A stretch of 64,000 nucleotides of DNA from Rhizophagus irregularis (GCF_026210795.1 NC_089436.1:1860001-1924000); one strand, 5' to 3'. Positions 1 to 12,073 are shown, counted from the first letter of the stretch. Made by a program: numbers and translations. The notes: a model not told the origin generated them from the letters alone.

Positions 1-1007
1 GATTTGTCACCTTTGGAATTAGGGATGATTGGAGTTTTCAATCTAGAATATATCTGGTTAAAAGTAAGGCAAAATAAATATTAAGTATTGAAATTAATAA
101 TAAACCAAATATTAAATTATTATTTTTTTCTTTCTAGTTGTTAATTATATGGAGATTTTTTAGATTTTGGGCAATGGCTGATGGATTTGAAGTACAAGAA
201 AATATGTTAAGATGTATGTTAAATAATTACTCCACAACAGGATTTTGGAGAAGTTGGCACAGAAGTTTTTATAGATGGATTATTAGGTAAGTTTACATTA
301 CTTAATTCATCTTTTGTTTAAAATTTATTTTAAATACCTTTTTCAATTTTTATAGATATATTTATATTCCACTTGGAGGATCAAAATATTTAATATATAA
401 TATGTTAATAGTATTTACATTTGTTGCATTATGGCATGATATATCATTAAAATTATTAGCATGGGGCTGGTTAATTTGGATATTTATTTTACCCGAAACT
501 ATAGCTACTAAAATATTTACTGAAAAGAAAGTAAGTATAAAAATTTCTTTTTATATTTATTTATTTTCAAAAAGATTCTTTTATTAATATATATATATTT
601 TTGATATAAAAACAGTTTGGAGATAGACCATATTATAGGCATGTATGTGCAATTGGTGGCGCATTAAATTTAGTTTTTATGTGGGCTGCAAATTTAGTTG
701 GATTTGCTATCGGATTAGATGGTATGAAAGTAGTATTAAGTAATTTATTTGGAACATTACATGGTTAGTATAAATAAATATTTATATATACATATATATA
801 TATATTTATTTATAAATAAATTTTTTTATATATATGTATATTTTTTTATTTTTATTTTTTTTTTGCTAATATTTTATTTTTCTTATACTTTAAGGTCTTA
901 TCCAATTTTCCTTAAGTTTTATCAGTATATATTGTGCTGTACAAGTAATGTTTGAAATTAGAGAGGAAGAAAAAAGAAGAAATATTAATCAAGAAATTAG
1001 ATATTAA
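1..1007 (+). CDS. GUP1: GUP1-like MBOAT protein (5' truncated by window edge)
   Basis: C-terminal part of a membrane-bound O-acyltransferase of the fungal GUP1 type, an ER multi-pass enzyme that remodels GPI-anchor lipids in yeast. Exons by splice phase: <1-63, 138-286, 356-530, 616-763, 895-1007. The translation contains [26 protein letters not shown] and YIYIPLGG, then FVALWHDI, which carries the histidine considered catalytic in MBOAT proteins. Several hydrophobic segments follow and the protein ends in a charged tail ([10 protein letters not shown]). The start and N-terminal half lie outside the window. Family assignment is strong; orthology to GUP1 rather than its paralogue GUP2 is inference. 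Confidence 0.9.
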
Positions 1008-1404
1008 TATTTATTTATTTATTTATTTATTTATTTTATTTATTTATTTATTTTATTTATTTATTTTATTTATTTATTTATTTTTTAAAAAATTTCTGAT
1101 AAACATTTAAATAAAAGCTTAATAGATTCTTTTTTTCTTACTAAAGGAATATTTATAATTTAATAGACAAGTAGTATTACAAATTCTGATACTAGATAGT
1201 AATAATTTAGACTAAATTATAATATTTATTTTCTTTATATATTAGTTTTAGCTTTTTGAATAAAAGAGTTAATTTCTAAATTTGCGAATTTGTGATAAAT
1301 ATTATTTTATTTATAAGTTACTTTTTTGTTTTAACTTATATATATATATTTTTTTTATAATAAATGTAATGCTTTAAAATTAACTGCATAAAATCTCTTT
1401 GAAA
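1008..1404. repeat. Convergent 3' intergenic with TATTT tandem repeat
   Basis: About 400 bases between the convergent ends of GUP1 and the PDCD2 gene. Positions 1008-1085 are a simple (TATT)n/(TATTT)n tandem array starting directly after the GUP1 stop. The remainder is AT-rich low-complexity sequence; I see no gene in it. Confidence 0.8.
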
Positions 1405-3360
1405 TTATTGTTCATTTTGAACCAAAACAACTTCTTCATAATAAGAAACTTCATTAAATCCAACATCATTCATCTCACAATCATTCTTACAAGTAAATAC
1501 CATAATAGTTCCCCATTCCATACCAAGATTAAATATTGAATTATCATTTTTCTTATTTTTCTTATTTTTCTTATCAGAATTAATTTCATTTTCTTCAATA
1601 AAAGAACTAGTAGATAATGTAGTTAACATACTCGGCATTAATTGTAACTCAAAAACTCGACTTGACTTACACCAATGACAAACTGGTAATTTTGATGATG
1701 TGATTTCATCATTACAATTATCAAGTAGGAGTTTTGCAGTTACATCATTATGTGTATATAATAACGGTTGTCCATCAAATTGATACCTAAATAATATTGA
1801 TATAGGGAGTAATGAGATTCGAGAGTAAAAATAGATTAAAAAAAAAAGTCACCAAATTTTTTACCTCACACACTGATCAGGCCATTCTGCTACACGATCA
1901 GAAAATTTTTTAAAGGTTTTGTCATAACCTTTTGGTAAGATTGGCTTTTCATATTTCTCTCCAATCCAATCAAAATTGTCTTCGACTTCTTCATATGACA
2001 AATAATTTGCAGGAATATCATCATTTTTTTCTTTCAATACTTCTTCAGTAATATATAAGTATTGTGCTGGAAATGATTTAATATTCTCGGGCCAACATGC
2101 TGAAATTCCGTGTATAAATAAAATTAATATTATAATTAAACTATGATCAATTACGTTGGAATATATTATAACTTACTATTCAATGTTAACGTAGACATAT
2201 CAACACTTATTTGTGACATATTATCATCATTATCATGTTTACTTGAAACTTGATCTTTAATTTGATCCTTTTCATTTCGTGCTTTTTCTGCATCAGAAAT
2301 AATCTGACTCCATGAAGATTGCCACGTTGTAGTACTTGACATTTTATTATTAATACCTAGTTCAGGCCATTCATCGTCATCATGATCATCATCATGATCA
2401 TCTTCGTCTTCGTCAACTTGTTCCTCTTTACTTGATATAATATCATTCTCCGAAATCTTTGTTATTAAAAGACAAAACATTATTTAAATATAATAATATA
2501 TCTCTCTCGACTTTAATAAATTAATTAATTTATCCCCTTTTCACATTAAATAATAACCTGCATATCATCCATTTCATCTATATTATCAAAATCTGCAACT
2601 CCGAATAACATGTTACCCAATCCTCCATTTATAACCTGATTAAAGTAATAAATTAGGATTTTTTTTTATAATAAATAATAAAACAAATTATAAAATAAAA
2701 ATAAATTAACAAACATTCGATGATCGGATTGAAGAATTATTACTGTTGTCTCTTGATTGATGTTTATTTGCCCGTTCTTGTTGATATCTTTCATATTCTT
2801 CATCTTTTCGATGTGCTCGAAATACACGAAAACTTATCGATTCAAATAAATTTAAATATTAAAAATTTTCAAAGAAAAAAAAAAGACAAAATTTTATAAA
2901 AATTTCTTTACCTTCCACTTTTATTAACGCATTTTTGCTGATTACATCCAAAGATATATATCACCCTATCATAAATGGAATCATCCAAAGGTACATAACC
3001 TTGAAACAATAAAAACATATCTTTATCACAATTTTTACAAATAATAAAATCGTGTGATAAAGGATATGATTCGATTAACCAATTCGGTTTTCCACCAATT
3101 TTTGTTATATAAGGATCATTATCTTCTTTTGTTGATATATTACCATCAGGAAATCCTAATAAAATTGAGGTGGAAGTTTGTGTTATAAATTCTTTTGAAG
3201 GAATATTTTTATTTTGAGATGATTTTTTCTTATCAATTAATGATTTATTTGAAGAATTAGATGATGTTGTTATTGAATTAATTTTATCAATAGTTGACTG
3301 CTTTTTTTTGGATTTTGATTTATTTTTTGATCTATTTGGTTTAGATTTTGAAGTATCCAT
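1405..3360 (-). CDS. PDCD2: Programmed cell death protein 2 / Tsr4 family protein
   Basis: Six exons on the minus strand, join(1405-1786,1865-2099,2177-2456,2558-2635,2715-2832,2912-3360), 513 aa. A Ser/Lys/Asn-rich N-terminus (about residues 1-60) precedes the PDCD2 N-terminal region: LLGFPDG, then TKIGGKPNWL, a CKNC pair and FLLFQGYVPL, ending near CNQQKC. A central acidic linker (DEDEDDHDDD) follows. The C-terminal PDCD2_C domain has FPAQYLYITEE, WPDQCVRYQFDGQPLLY, the zinc-type pair CHWC, then FELQLMPSML and GMEWGTIMVFTC. Tsr4/PDCD2 proteins are known as dedicated chaperones of the small-subunit ribosomal protein uS5 (Rps2). The gene is divergent from the F-box gene. Confidence 0.92.
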
Positions 3361-3765
3361 TTTTTTTTTTTAACGTGCTTTTATTCCCTTTATAGGAATT
3401 GTAAAAATCATCATAAAAAAAAAAATTTTTTCTTGATTATCGATCGGTATTACCATTTTAGGTGTACAATCGCAATAACATAGCCTGATAAATTCGTATG
3501 TTTCGTGACTTAGTTTGACACTAGGCTTGTTATTTTACATATATAAAAATGTAAGGAGTAAGCTTTCCGTTTCTTTTCTAAGCTTCCGTCTTTTTTTTTA
3601 CTTTCCTATCTTTTTTAAAACTTTCTTAAACTTTCCTCTCTTTTTTAAACTTCTTTCGTCTCTTTGCAAAATTTTCGAGTAAAAAATATATATATATATA
3701 CACACATATATATTATTTTATTTCAACTTTTTACCTTTTCTATTTTTTAACATATCAGTAAAAAA
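3361..3765. promoter_or_regulatory. Divergent intergenic region (PDCD2 / F-box gene)
   Basis: About 400 bp shared by two divergently transcribed genes, so it should hold both promoters. It contains a pyrimidine-rich run at 3565-3670 with repeated TTTCCTCTCTTTT-like blocks and a (TA)n/(CA)n tract at about 3688-3715. I see no clear factor site. Confidence 0.45.
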
Positions 3766-5283
3766 ATGACTTCATTAATTTTCATGTTACCGGAAACTAT
3801 GTGTCCAATTCTTGATTATATTCGATACGATAGAAAATCATTATATTCTTGTATGTTCGTAAATCGAACATGGTGTAGTCTTACAACCCCAATCCTGTGG
3901 CGTGCACCATTTAAAGAGAGTAGATCAAGTTTAATTACTACTTTTATTAGGTGTCTTGATAGAACATCTAAAGGAAAGTTAAGATTGTTTGATGGTTTTC
4001 CTTTGGAAGCTTTAAAGAAACCAACCTTTAATTACATGCATTATATTCATGAACTTCAATATCCAACATTATATGATTCGGTTAAAACTTGGTGTGATGA
4101 AAATTATTTAATCGTATATATTGATAAAGAAAAAGAAATTTACTTAAATCCAACATCTACTATTTTGGATATGCTTATTGAAAGAATTATGAGTAAAGCA
4201 AAACGTCTTTCAGAACTTTCTATTCCAACAGTAACACATCGAAAAGGAGATTATGTATGTTTAATAAAACATAGTTCAGCTGCTAAAAAATGTTTACCAA
4301 AGTTAAGATATTTAATTTGTGATAATTGTGTACCAAAAAATTTATTATTTGCTTCGGAATTTTGTATTAATTTAAATCGATTAGATATTGATTGTTCTTG
4401 GATTAATGATAGAGAAGTATCAAAATTTCTAAAAGCTCAAAAGAATTTAAAACAATTAACAGTCACAAAAAGATGGCCACATTTAAATGATGCGATTAGC
4501 ATTGATAATTTGAGTATATCACTAAGATGTGTTGTATTAAAAGATAACTGTCATAGGCAAAATGGAGGTACTTTAAGTGTGCTCAAGTCATTTACAAATT
4601 TGGAGATATTGAGATTTCATAATTGGGCATCATTTCCGGAAAATGATATTGAAGGATTGACATCTTGTTATTTTCCAAGACTTCGAAAGTTAAGCTTTAC
4701 ACATTGTAAACCAACAGTTGGTATGATTATTCCGATGATCCTGATAAATGGTTCTAGTCTACAAGAACTTACATTATCTTGGGAGATTAATCAATCTGAT
4801 CAATATAGTGTTATTAGAACTATAGCAAGTAATTGTCCAAATTTGGAATATCTTGATGTTCCAATTGTGAGAAAAGATGTGTCGAATTTACATTATGTGT
4901 TGAAGTCATGTAAGAAACTCGAAAGTCTGACTATTAATTCTGCAAGTGATGATGATTATGATGTTGATGATTTCTTTCCTTCAATGGGAAATATTATTCC
5001 TGAACCTTTGTATCAATTAAATATCTTTGCATATTGGAAATTTACGGCAGAATCTTTAAGTGAATTCCTTAAGAATTGTAAAAATAACCTAAGTTGTTTA
5101 GGTTTTTATAGAAGTGCAACTGATGAACATCTTAAAGTTATTACAGAATATGCCAATGAAAGGAAATCGTTAAGTTTCCTAGAATTACGTTGGTGTGAAG
5201 TTATAAGTCTTGAAGAAATAAAAAATGCTGAAAAATTAATAAATGTTATTGCTGTATATAACCATGCAGGAAGAAGAATTTAA
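3766..5283 (+). CDS. F-box / leucine-rich repeat protein
   Basis: Single-exon gene of 505 aa. The first 50 residues (LPETMCPILDYIRYDRKSL, then VNRTWCSLTTPILWRAPF) match the F-box pattern that binds Skp1 in SCF ubiquitin ligases. The rest is made of degenerate leucine-rich repeats (LPKLRYLICDNC, LNRLDIDC, LKQLTVTK, LEILRFHNW, LQELTLSW, LEYLDVP, LESLTINS), likely the substrate-binding face. Large F-box/LRR families are common in glomeromycotan fungi; the target of this one cannot be told from sequence. No intron is needed. The ATG is followed by an uninterrupted frame to the TAA. Confidence 0.85.
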   Translation: MTSLIFMLPETMCPILDYIRYDRKSLYSCMFVNRTWCSLTTPILWRAPFKESRSSLITTFIRCLDRTSKGKLRLFDGFPLEALKKPTFNYMHYIHELQYPTLYDSVKTWCDENYLIVYIDKEKEIYLNPTSTILDMLIERIMSKAKRLSELSIPTVTHRKGDYVCLIKHSSAAKKCLPKLRYLICDNCVPKNLLFASEFCINLNRLDIDCSWINDREVSKFLKAQKNLKQLTVTKRWPHLNDAISIDNLSISLRCVVLKDNCHRQNGGTLSVLKSFTNLEILRFHNWASFPENDIEGLTSCYFPRLRKLSFTHCKPTVGMIIPMILINGSSLQELTLSWEINQSDQYSVIRTIASNCPNLEYLDVPIVRKDVSNLHYVLKSCKKLESLTINSASDDDYDVDDFFPSMGNIIPEPLYQLNIFAYWKFTAESLSEFLKNCKNNLSCLGFYRSATDEHLKVITEYANERKSLSFLELRWCEVISLEEIKNAEKLINVIAVYNHAGRRI

Positions 5284-5695
5284 AAAAAAAATTCATTTAT
5301 AGAATCTAATTAATTTCGCATTTGTAAAAAAAAAAATGTATTCAAATTATTAGAATAAATAGAAATTTGATATTAGCTTTTTCATAGATAAAAATATCTG
5401 TATTTACATTATATATAAATAAAGTTTTCTTTAATTCTATGTTCAGAGTTTCTTTTTTATTTTACAGAGATAAATCACCATGATAAATACTAAGAGTTAA
5501 AGTACTCCTCCGAATTATATCTGCTAATAACATTATTATTAAAATGATATTAAAACTTAAAAACTTTTTCATTTATTTGGAAGGTCTACATATCTTCTAA
5601 TTGGCAATAAAATAATAATAATATCACACAATATAGTGTTCCCCCACAAATATTATATCCGCATTGTTTTTCTTAAATAAGGACATGTATTATAA
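5284..5695. other. Convergent 3' intergenic
   Basis: About 410 bp between the stop of the F-box gene and the stop of LAS1 on the opposite strand. AT-rich, with AATAAA-like signals near 5417 suited to 3' processing of the plus-strand gene. I see no coding potential or repeat. Confidence 0.6.
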
Positions 5696-7434
5696 TCACG
5701 TAGAACTTTTAATAACGGTGCTAGGACCATCTAATTCCAATGGTAAATCTAAACAAGGTACTTGACCATTAGGTAAACAACCTAAAGCACAAGGTTTCCA
5801 TTCATTATAATCATACATTTTCCAAGCTGAATCCTCATTTGAAGATGATACGCGATTATTTTCTGATACTACTGATACTTCTTCCTTTGAAGGCGAGTTT
5901 TAATTATTAAAAAATGTATATATATATATGTAAAAGTCAGATGAAAAATATTAATTACCTTAATCAATTTATTAATTTTATCCAATTCATATTTTAGTTT
6001 ATTTATTTCAACATTCATATCATCATCAGTAATTTTAGGTATTTCATCAATATTATGTATAATATCCTCAGAATGAAGCTTTTTGTTTATATAATTTACA
6101 AATGGACTAACACTTGTTTTTAATTCTTCATCACATTCCATCATCGTTTGTAATATCAATTGAGTATTTGTACTTGGTTTCCTTAAACAGAATTCCAATA
6201 TATTATTAACATCTAAATTAGTAAATGACTTTCCATTATAATAGATATAGAGAATATGTTTAACCCATGCGGATAAAGTTATAAGATAGCTAGAACTTGT
6301 ATGTGTTGATTGTACTTCTTGGTTATTCATATCTGATTTAATACTAACATCATCTTTATTCAAGATTTCTAATATCTTCAATATTAATTCATTACCAAAA
6401 GTATGCCATTCTTTATCAAATGTTTGTAACATCACATCCCATATTTTTTTTGATTCTGGAAGCAAACTTAAATCTTGAGCCAATGCACGTTTTTTTTTTG
6501 CCATGGGAACCAATAATCCCGGTTCCAACAAAATAGGAATAATCGATTCACTTATGTATTCTTCGCTAACTAATTCCATGATTTTCCCTATAATCTTTCT
6601 AGAAGAATCGCGATTATTATTTCCATTTATATCTTCCTTACGAAGTTCTTTGTATTGTAATATCAAAGAACGTATTTTATTAACTTGTGCTGATGGTAAC
6701 GGCTTTTGAGTTGACCAATAACTTTCGTTTAACCATTGCAACGCCTAAATAAAATGATAAATTAGTTCTCTTATAAATAATATAATCAAATAATAATTCA
6801 GTTATTGAATGGGCGGGTAACCTATCAGTCACCTACGGAGTGACCGATATTTTATCCATCCAATAACTATATTTTATGATACCTGTTTACATCCGTTTCG
6901 TAAAATTTGTAGACTTGGAAGATGTTCGTGAGTTCCCGCATGACGCATTTCAACAAACCATAATGGCATATTTAGTTTAACTGCGATGGAAGATATTGAT
7001 AAGGCGAATGTTCCTTGTTGAAATGGATCGACCATTCCGTTCACAAATCTAAAAAATAAATGAAATTTTGATCAAAAAAAGAAAAATATTCGAAAAACCG
7101 AAAATACTAATACATACCTGATAAATACCATGGAATATAATAATCTCAATTCATGATTTGAAATATTTCCGTAACTAAATTCATCTCTTAACGATACTTC
7201 AACAAATGCAGCTGTGCTAACAACAGCATGAGGAACTTTTCCGCGACTTGACCAAGCTTTAACCTGTAAATAATAATTTTAGAAAAATTTACTTTATTTA
7301 AGAAATACTAAACATAATGGTACCCTTTTAACTCCAATTTCACGTTGGTTCGGAGACTCTGCATAAAGCCATTGATGAACTTGTTGAAATTCTTCAAGAG
7401 ATGTCCAAGGTACAACTCTGGGTATTTTTATCAT
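5696..7434 (-). CDS. LAS1: Las1-type pre-rRNA endonuclease (HEPN)
   Basis: Five exons, join(5696-5884,5959-6744,6883-7048,7118-7263,7324-7434), 465 aa. Las1 cuts ITS2 in pre-rRNA together with the Grc3 kinase in the nucleolus. The N-terminus IPRVVPWTSLEEFQQV and VKAWSSRGKVPHAV are family hallmarks. The HEPN RNase signature is RHAGTH at residues 121-126, followed by EHLPSL, so both catalytic His and the Arg are present. The C-terminal short motif region ends WKMYDYNEWKPCALGCLPNGQ, resembling the conserved tail that docks on Grc3. The start was chosen from the conserved N-terminus. The last intron is about 75 nt. Divergent from the small gene at 7613, sharing a 178-bp promoter region. Confidence 0.93.
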
Positions 7435-7612
7435 AATTAATTTAAGGGACTAGTTTTTTGATCAATCCTCCATTTTACTTCTCTGATCTACAATCTGCAT
7501 AATCTACGCAGTTCTTTAGTCTCTGATATTGTGCAGACCGACAGTATAAAAAGTAAAAAGGGTACAATTTCTCCCTTTATCCATTATTCACTTTTTTTTT
7601 TGAGATTTGAAA
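7435..7612. promoter_or_regulatory. Short divergent promoter with TATA-like box
   Basis: 178 bp between two divergent start codons. TATAAAAAG at 7545-7553 lies about 60 bp upstream of the plus-strand ATG and could be its TATA element. A dyad-like run CAGACCGACAG lies just upstream. Inference from position and sequence only. Confidence 0.35.
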
Positions 7613-8169
7613 ATGATTATATTTGAACGAATTACAATTCCTATTAGAATTGTTTTAAAGCCGAGAATATGGAAATTAAAGTGTCAAAGATCATTAATAA
7701 AATTTTTAGATCACAAATACAAAATAATTCTCTACCCAACAGTGAATGTAAATTCTTTTTAAAATAATATATTTTCGAATTAAAAAATAATTTAACTAAT
7801 ATTCATTTTCTTTATCATAATTAGTTTCCTATATCTGCTGGTAAGTTATTCTATAATAATAATAATAATAATGGAATCTTATTATTGATGATTAAAATGA
7901 ATTTTTACAAAGAAGTGACGGTTACTATTACTGGAATTGTTTACACATCTGACCTGAAAGATTTGCGTGCAGCATTGAAACGACTTAAGGATAAACATTT
8001 GTTGATATCTCGACAATATCGTCATAAAACGAGGAAGAAAAAGAAAAAATTGAAAATTGCAAAATGGACTGGAAGAAAATCTAAATTTGAAATAGCAATA
8101 TTTGTTGTTGTGGTTATTATTACAGCTGATGTTTTTTTTATACGTAAATCAGAATTTAACATTTGGTGA
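7613..8169 (+). CDS. Small orphan protein with C-terminal membrane segment
   Basis: Proposed exons 7613-7747, 7825-7840 (16 nt) and 7913-8169; translation MIIFERITIPIRIV...YPTVN, FPISA, then EVTVTITGIVYTSDLKDLRAALKRL, a basic stretch (KTRKKKKKLKIAKWTGRKSKFE) and a hydrophobic segment (IAIFVVVVIITADVFF) near the C-terminus. The second intron (7841-7912) is 72 nt, has a GTAAGT donor and no in-frame stop, so retaining it would add an Asn run and keep the frame. I do not recognise the family. A basic region followed by a terminal membrane helix would suit a tail-anchored protein. No function is proposed. Confidence 0.5.
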
Positions 8170-8498
8170 ATTTTTTGATTCTTAATTATTCTTCATTTGA
8201 TAATATATAATTGATAAACTATACTATGCGATCCAATCAATTATTGCCACTGTATATTGTAAATATTTATGTGTTTAAATTTATTGCCAGTCCACTTATA
8301 AGCTAATAAGTTCCAGGAATCACGTGATAAATATGCAGGCTGAGTATCAGATTTCTATCTTCGGATATGTTTACCGGAACATCCGGAATTAGATATAAAA
8401 TGAAGTATTAATTTGTAGTTTGATTTCTCAAACGCACATTCTTATTTTAACTTAAAAAAAAAAAATTTTTTTTTCCTTACCAAATAAAATAATTTTCA
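8170..8498. other. Intergenic, upstream of GOST gene
   Basis: About 330 bp of AT-rich sequence between two plus-strand genes. The A-run/T-run around 8451-8475 lies immediately before the GOST start. No other structure seen. Confidence 0.5.
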
Positions 8499-10826
8499 AT
8501 GGTCCGGTTAACATCGTGGTCACTGTTGACCCTTTTTGTGGTCTGGATAACTTGTATAAGTGCCAATGAAGATTCTTTGGTTAGATATATTTATCATGAT
8601 CTTTATCCTTTTACGACGGAATTTTTTTTTCTCATAAGATATTTTATCCATGTCTTTATTAGACTAATCCTTTAGATCAAAAATGCTCGTTGATGTTTGA
8701 AAAATCGGCAATTGTTGGAGGGAAAAATTCCGTTATTTCACGTGAGTAATGTATACTATTAATCAAAATTATTCTGTCATAATAACTTACATATAAATTT
8801 TATTTTAAAAAAAATTTCATAGTAAAATTGAATCCAGATAATAAAGTAACAACTGGAAATGTCGCAGCAGTTGTAGCTGAATGGAAAGATTATTATAAAA
8901 TAGGTCATAAATTGGAAGATGGGAAGGTTAGTATCGCATTCAAATTATTTTAATTTTTTTATAATAATTTATTAATCCAAAAAATATCAATAACATTATA
9001 CAGGAAATTCTCATTTGTGATCAAGCTGCTATTGATTTGAATTTTTGTTCAAAGTCACAGGAAAATAATTTTATTGTCCCCATTAATGAAACAACATCCA
9101 TTGTTACTCATTTCTTTAACCTTAAATCAAAGGATACATATACATTTAATTATCCAATTAACAAGACAGCGTTTTATTGTGTTGCTACTAGTCCTGTTAA
9201 TAATGATGATACCCAATATTTTGTTACGATTGATTGGCAAAATCCTTATGGAGAATTACCTGCTTCAGAATATCCAAAATTACCAGCAAGTGTCTTCGAT
9301 TTTCAAAATCATTCAAAGAAATGTTTTTTTTTTGTTTTCTAATTTAAAGTTTTTTTTTTATTTTTAAATTCAAGTTTTATGGAGCTTTATCATTAATATA
9401 TTTGGTAATCGGTATCGTATGGATGACTTTGAGTATAATTCACCGGCATGATATTTTACCTGTTCAGGTATTAAATGAATTTAATATAATCAAAAGTACA
9501 AATTTGATATTTAAGTTTATTTTAAAGTTTTGATTTTATATTAGAATTATATATCCGGAGTCATCCTGTTTCTCATGTTGGAGATGGCTTTCAATTGGGG
9601 ATATTGGGAAAATTATAATTCATATGGACATTCTTGTAGGTTTATATAATGAAAGATATTTTTAAAAAATATATATATATATATTTTAATTATGATGGAT
9701 TTATTTCTTCTAGCAACATTCCTTATTATTGTGGTCGCTATTCTCAATGCTGGAAGAAATTCCATTTCATTTTTTATGCTATTGATTGTATGCATGGGCT
9801 ATGGAGTTGTAAAGTAGGCGAATTTTAACTTTAAATCGGTTAAAATCTCTTTATTTATATTTCTAACAAAACACAATTTTTAGACCTACACTTGGAAGCA
9901 CGATGAATAAATGTCGTGCATTAGCAGCTACACATTTCTTATTTGGCATAATTTATTCAGCTGGTACAATGCTTTTAGATCCAGAAAATGCGAACCCTCT
10001 TATTTTTCTAGTCATTTTTCCTCTTGCCCTCACAATGACAGCATTCTATATTTGGACACTTCAATCAATAACCAACACACTTCAAACGCTTGAAATCCGT
10101 AAACAAACCGTGAAATCTTTAATGTATAAACGATTATATAGATTACTTGTATTTTCAGTCGCTGTTCTTGGGGTTTTCTTTTTCATAAACATGATTAATT
10201 ACCTTCGTCGAGAAGATCCTGATTGGATACCGACATATTGGCGTTGGAGATGGTTTCTTTTAGATGGATGGTTAAATATTTTATATTTAATTGTATTTTG
10301 CGTAATACTTATTATTTGGAGACCCACACGAAATAATAAGAGATATCCTTTAAAATTTGAACAATGGTTTAATAATTGTTGTTTTTTACAATTTTTTTTT
10401 TTAAAAAAAATATCCCTTAACGTCATTTTTTTACATTTGCGATGAGTGAGGAATTAACACAAGAAGATCCTTATGAATTAGAAAACACACTCCGAGCAGC
10501 TGAAAATATGGGGTATGATAATGTGAAATTCAGATCTGAGAGCGACAGGTTACATAATGATAGTGGATCTGCTATATTCGATATTGGGGATGAACATGAT
10601 GATGATGATGATGAATTTAATAACAAATGGGATGATGAATCTACCGTAAGAGCAAGTCATGGGGATAGTTCTCAATCAAGTCATGAAGTAACTTCCCAAA
10701 GGTAAAATTTTTTTTTTAATTAATTATCATTTTTGTCATAAATATAATTAACTTTTGATTTATTGTAGAGTAAATATTGAGGAAAATCAAGATCATATTG
10801 AACAAGAAATTTCAAAATTAAATTAA
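8499..10826 (+). CDS. PTM1: GOST-family seven-transmembrane protein (PTM1/GPR107-like)
   Basis: Ten exons, join(8499-8579,8663-8741,8823-8926,9004-9285,9375-9467,9545-9635,9714-9813,9884-10342,10435-10701,10769-10826), 537 aa. An N-terminal signal peptide (MVRLTSWSLLTLFVVWITCISA) precedes a lumenal domain with paired cysteines. Seven membrane segments start at FYGALSLIYLVIGIVW, as in Lung_7-TM_R/GOST proteins (yeast Ptm1, human GPR107/TMEM87), which act in Golgi and endosome trafficking. The cytosolic tail begins NNKRFAMSEEL and is acidic. Two introns are non-canonical: intron 4 (9286-9374) uses GC-AG, and intron 8 (10343-10434) is AT-AC with U12-type signals. Both restore the conserved junctions EYPKLP/FYGA and NKR/FAMSEEL. 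Confidence 0.93.
10343..10434 (+). other. U12-type AT-AC intron in the GOST gene
   Basis: 92-nt intron beginning ATATCCTTTA, which matches the U12 donor consensus ATATCCTTT. It ends CATTTTTTTAC and carries CCCTTAAC at 10414-10421, about 14 nt before the acceptor; the U12 branch consensus is TCCTTAAC. Reading through it breaks the frame. Removing it joins exon phases 2 and 1 and gives KRFAMSEEL, a conserved junction of the family. No GT-AG alternative gives this product. Confidence 0.88.
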
Positions 10827-12073
10827 GTGTATACATTTTTATCGTGAAACATTAATAATTAGAACATTGTTATTATTATTATTATCTTTTTTTTAAAAAA
10901 AAAAAATTAATTATAGTAGAAAGTAAATTAATAATAAGTATAGTATCGTATTTATTAATTACAAAAAAAAAAACTTTTTAATTATATTTTAAAATATATA
11001 TAAAATTATATAAATGATATAAATAATAAATGATATAAATAATAAAAAAAAGGATTTTCAGGAATTTCAGAAATTTCAGTTTGATTTAAAAATAATAATA
11101 TAATACATCATACATAATATATATATAGTAATAACTTTGACTGAGTCATCAGGAGTCAGTCCTGTTTATCGTCATTTCGATCAATGTGATTAATGTGATT
11201 TACTATATATATAAAAAATATAAATAAATAATACTTCATAATAAACTTAAAAATTATTTTGGGGGAGTCAATCAGTCAAACGAGTCAAAACACTCAAACT
11301 TTGTCAATTAAACAATTCCTTTTGAATAATTTTACTTTTTGGGTAATTCACCTTTTGGGTATTTTAAATAAAAGGTTATTATGAATTATTATTTTTATTA
11401 CTTTCAAAATATAAACAAAACCGAAGCTGCATTTGTAAAGTTTGTACCCGATTCATAAGATCGATACATTTTACTTCAAAAAATGTTTTGAGGTACGTGT
11501 CATTAAAAAAAAAGTTAGATTGATTGATAAGATTTTTTAGCTTTATTAAATCAACTTCCTAGTTAATATTTCATTGAAAGATCCTTAAAAGACACGCAAA
11601 ATCGTGCCTGAAACTCGTGCCTGAATAATATTATTATTATTCAATCAAGTTTACATTCAGGATTTTATCACGAGATAAAAAATTAAAATGCTTAGACAAT
11701 TTAAACAATATTTATTTATCACATTGTATAATTTATAATATTTTGTTAAAAAATACCTGAATTTATAAAGTTCCGGAGTTGAGATTGGTTCTGTCCCCGT
11801 GTAACTCGGAGGATTGTGAGAATTCTTATAAATAATACCCACCTTTTGTTATATTTTTTTCTATAATTAACCTGTTTTTCTTAAAAATAATTTGTAAACA
11901 TAATAAACAAGAATAATTTATCAATAAAAAGGAAAAAAAGTTGAAAAAAAAAAATTTTTTTTTTAATTGTCCCTTTAAATTCACTTTTTATTTTTTTCAT
12001 TATTTTTTTTCATTATTATTTTTTTTTTACAAATTAAATAAATTAAATCCTTTTTAACAATTCGGTTTTAAAT
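10827..12073. other. Intergenic region without genes
   Basis: 1.25 kb of very AT-rich DNA between the GOST gene and the first MATH-BTB gene. It holds short direct repeats (AAATAATAAATGATATAA near 11014-11048), a TGAGTCA bZIP/Gcn4-like site at about 11142, clustered GAGTCA/AGTCAA words at 11253-11300, and a doubled GTGCCTGAA at about 11606-11626. No coding frame is convincing. Confidence 0.5.
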
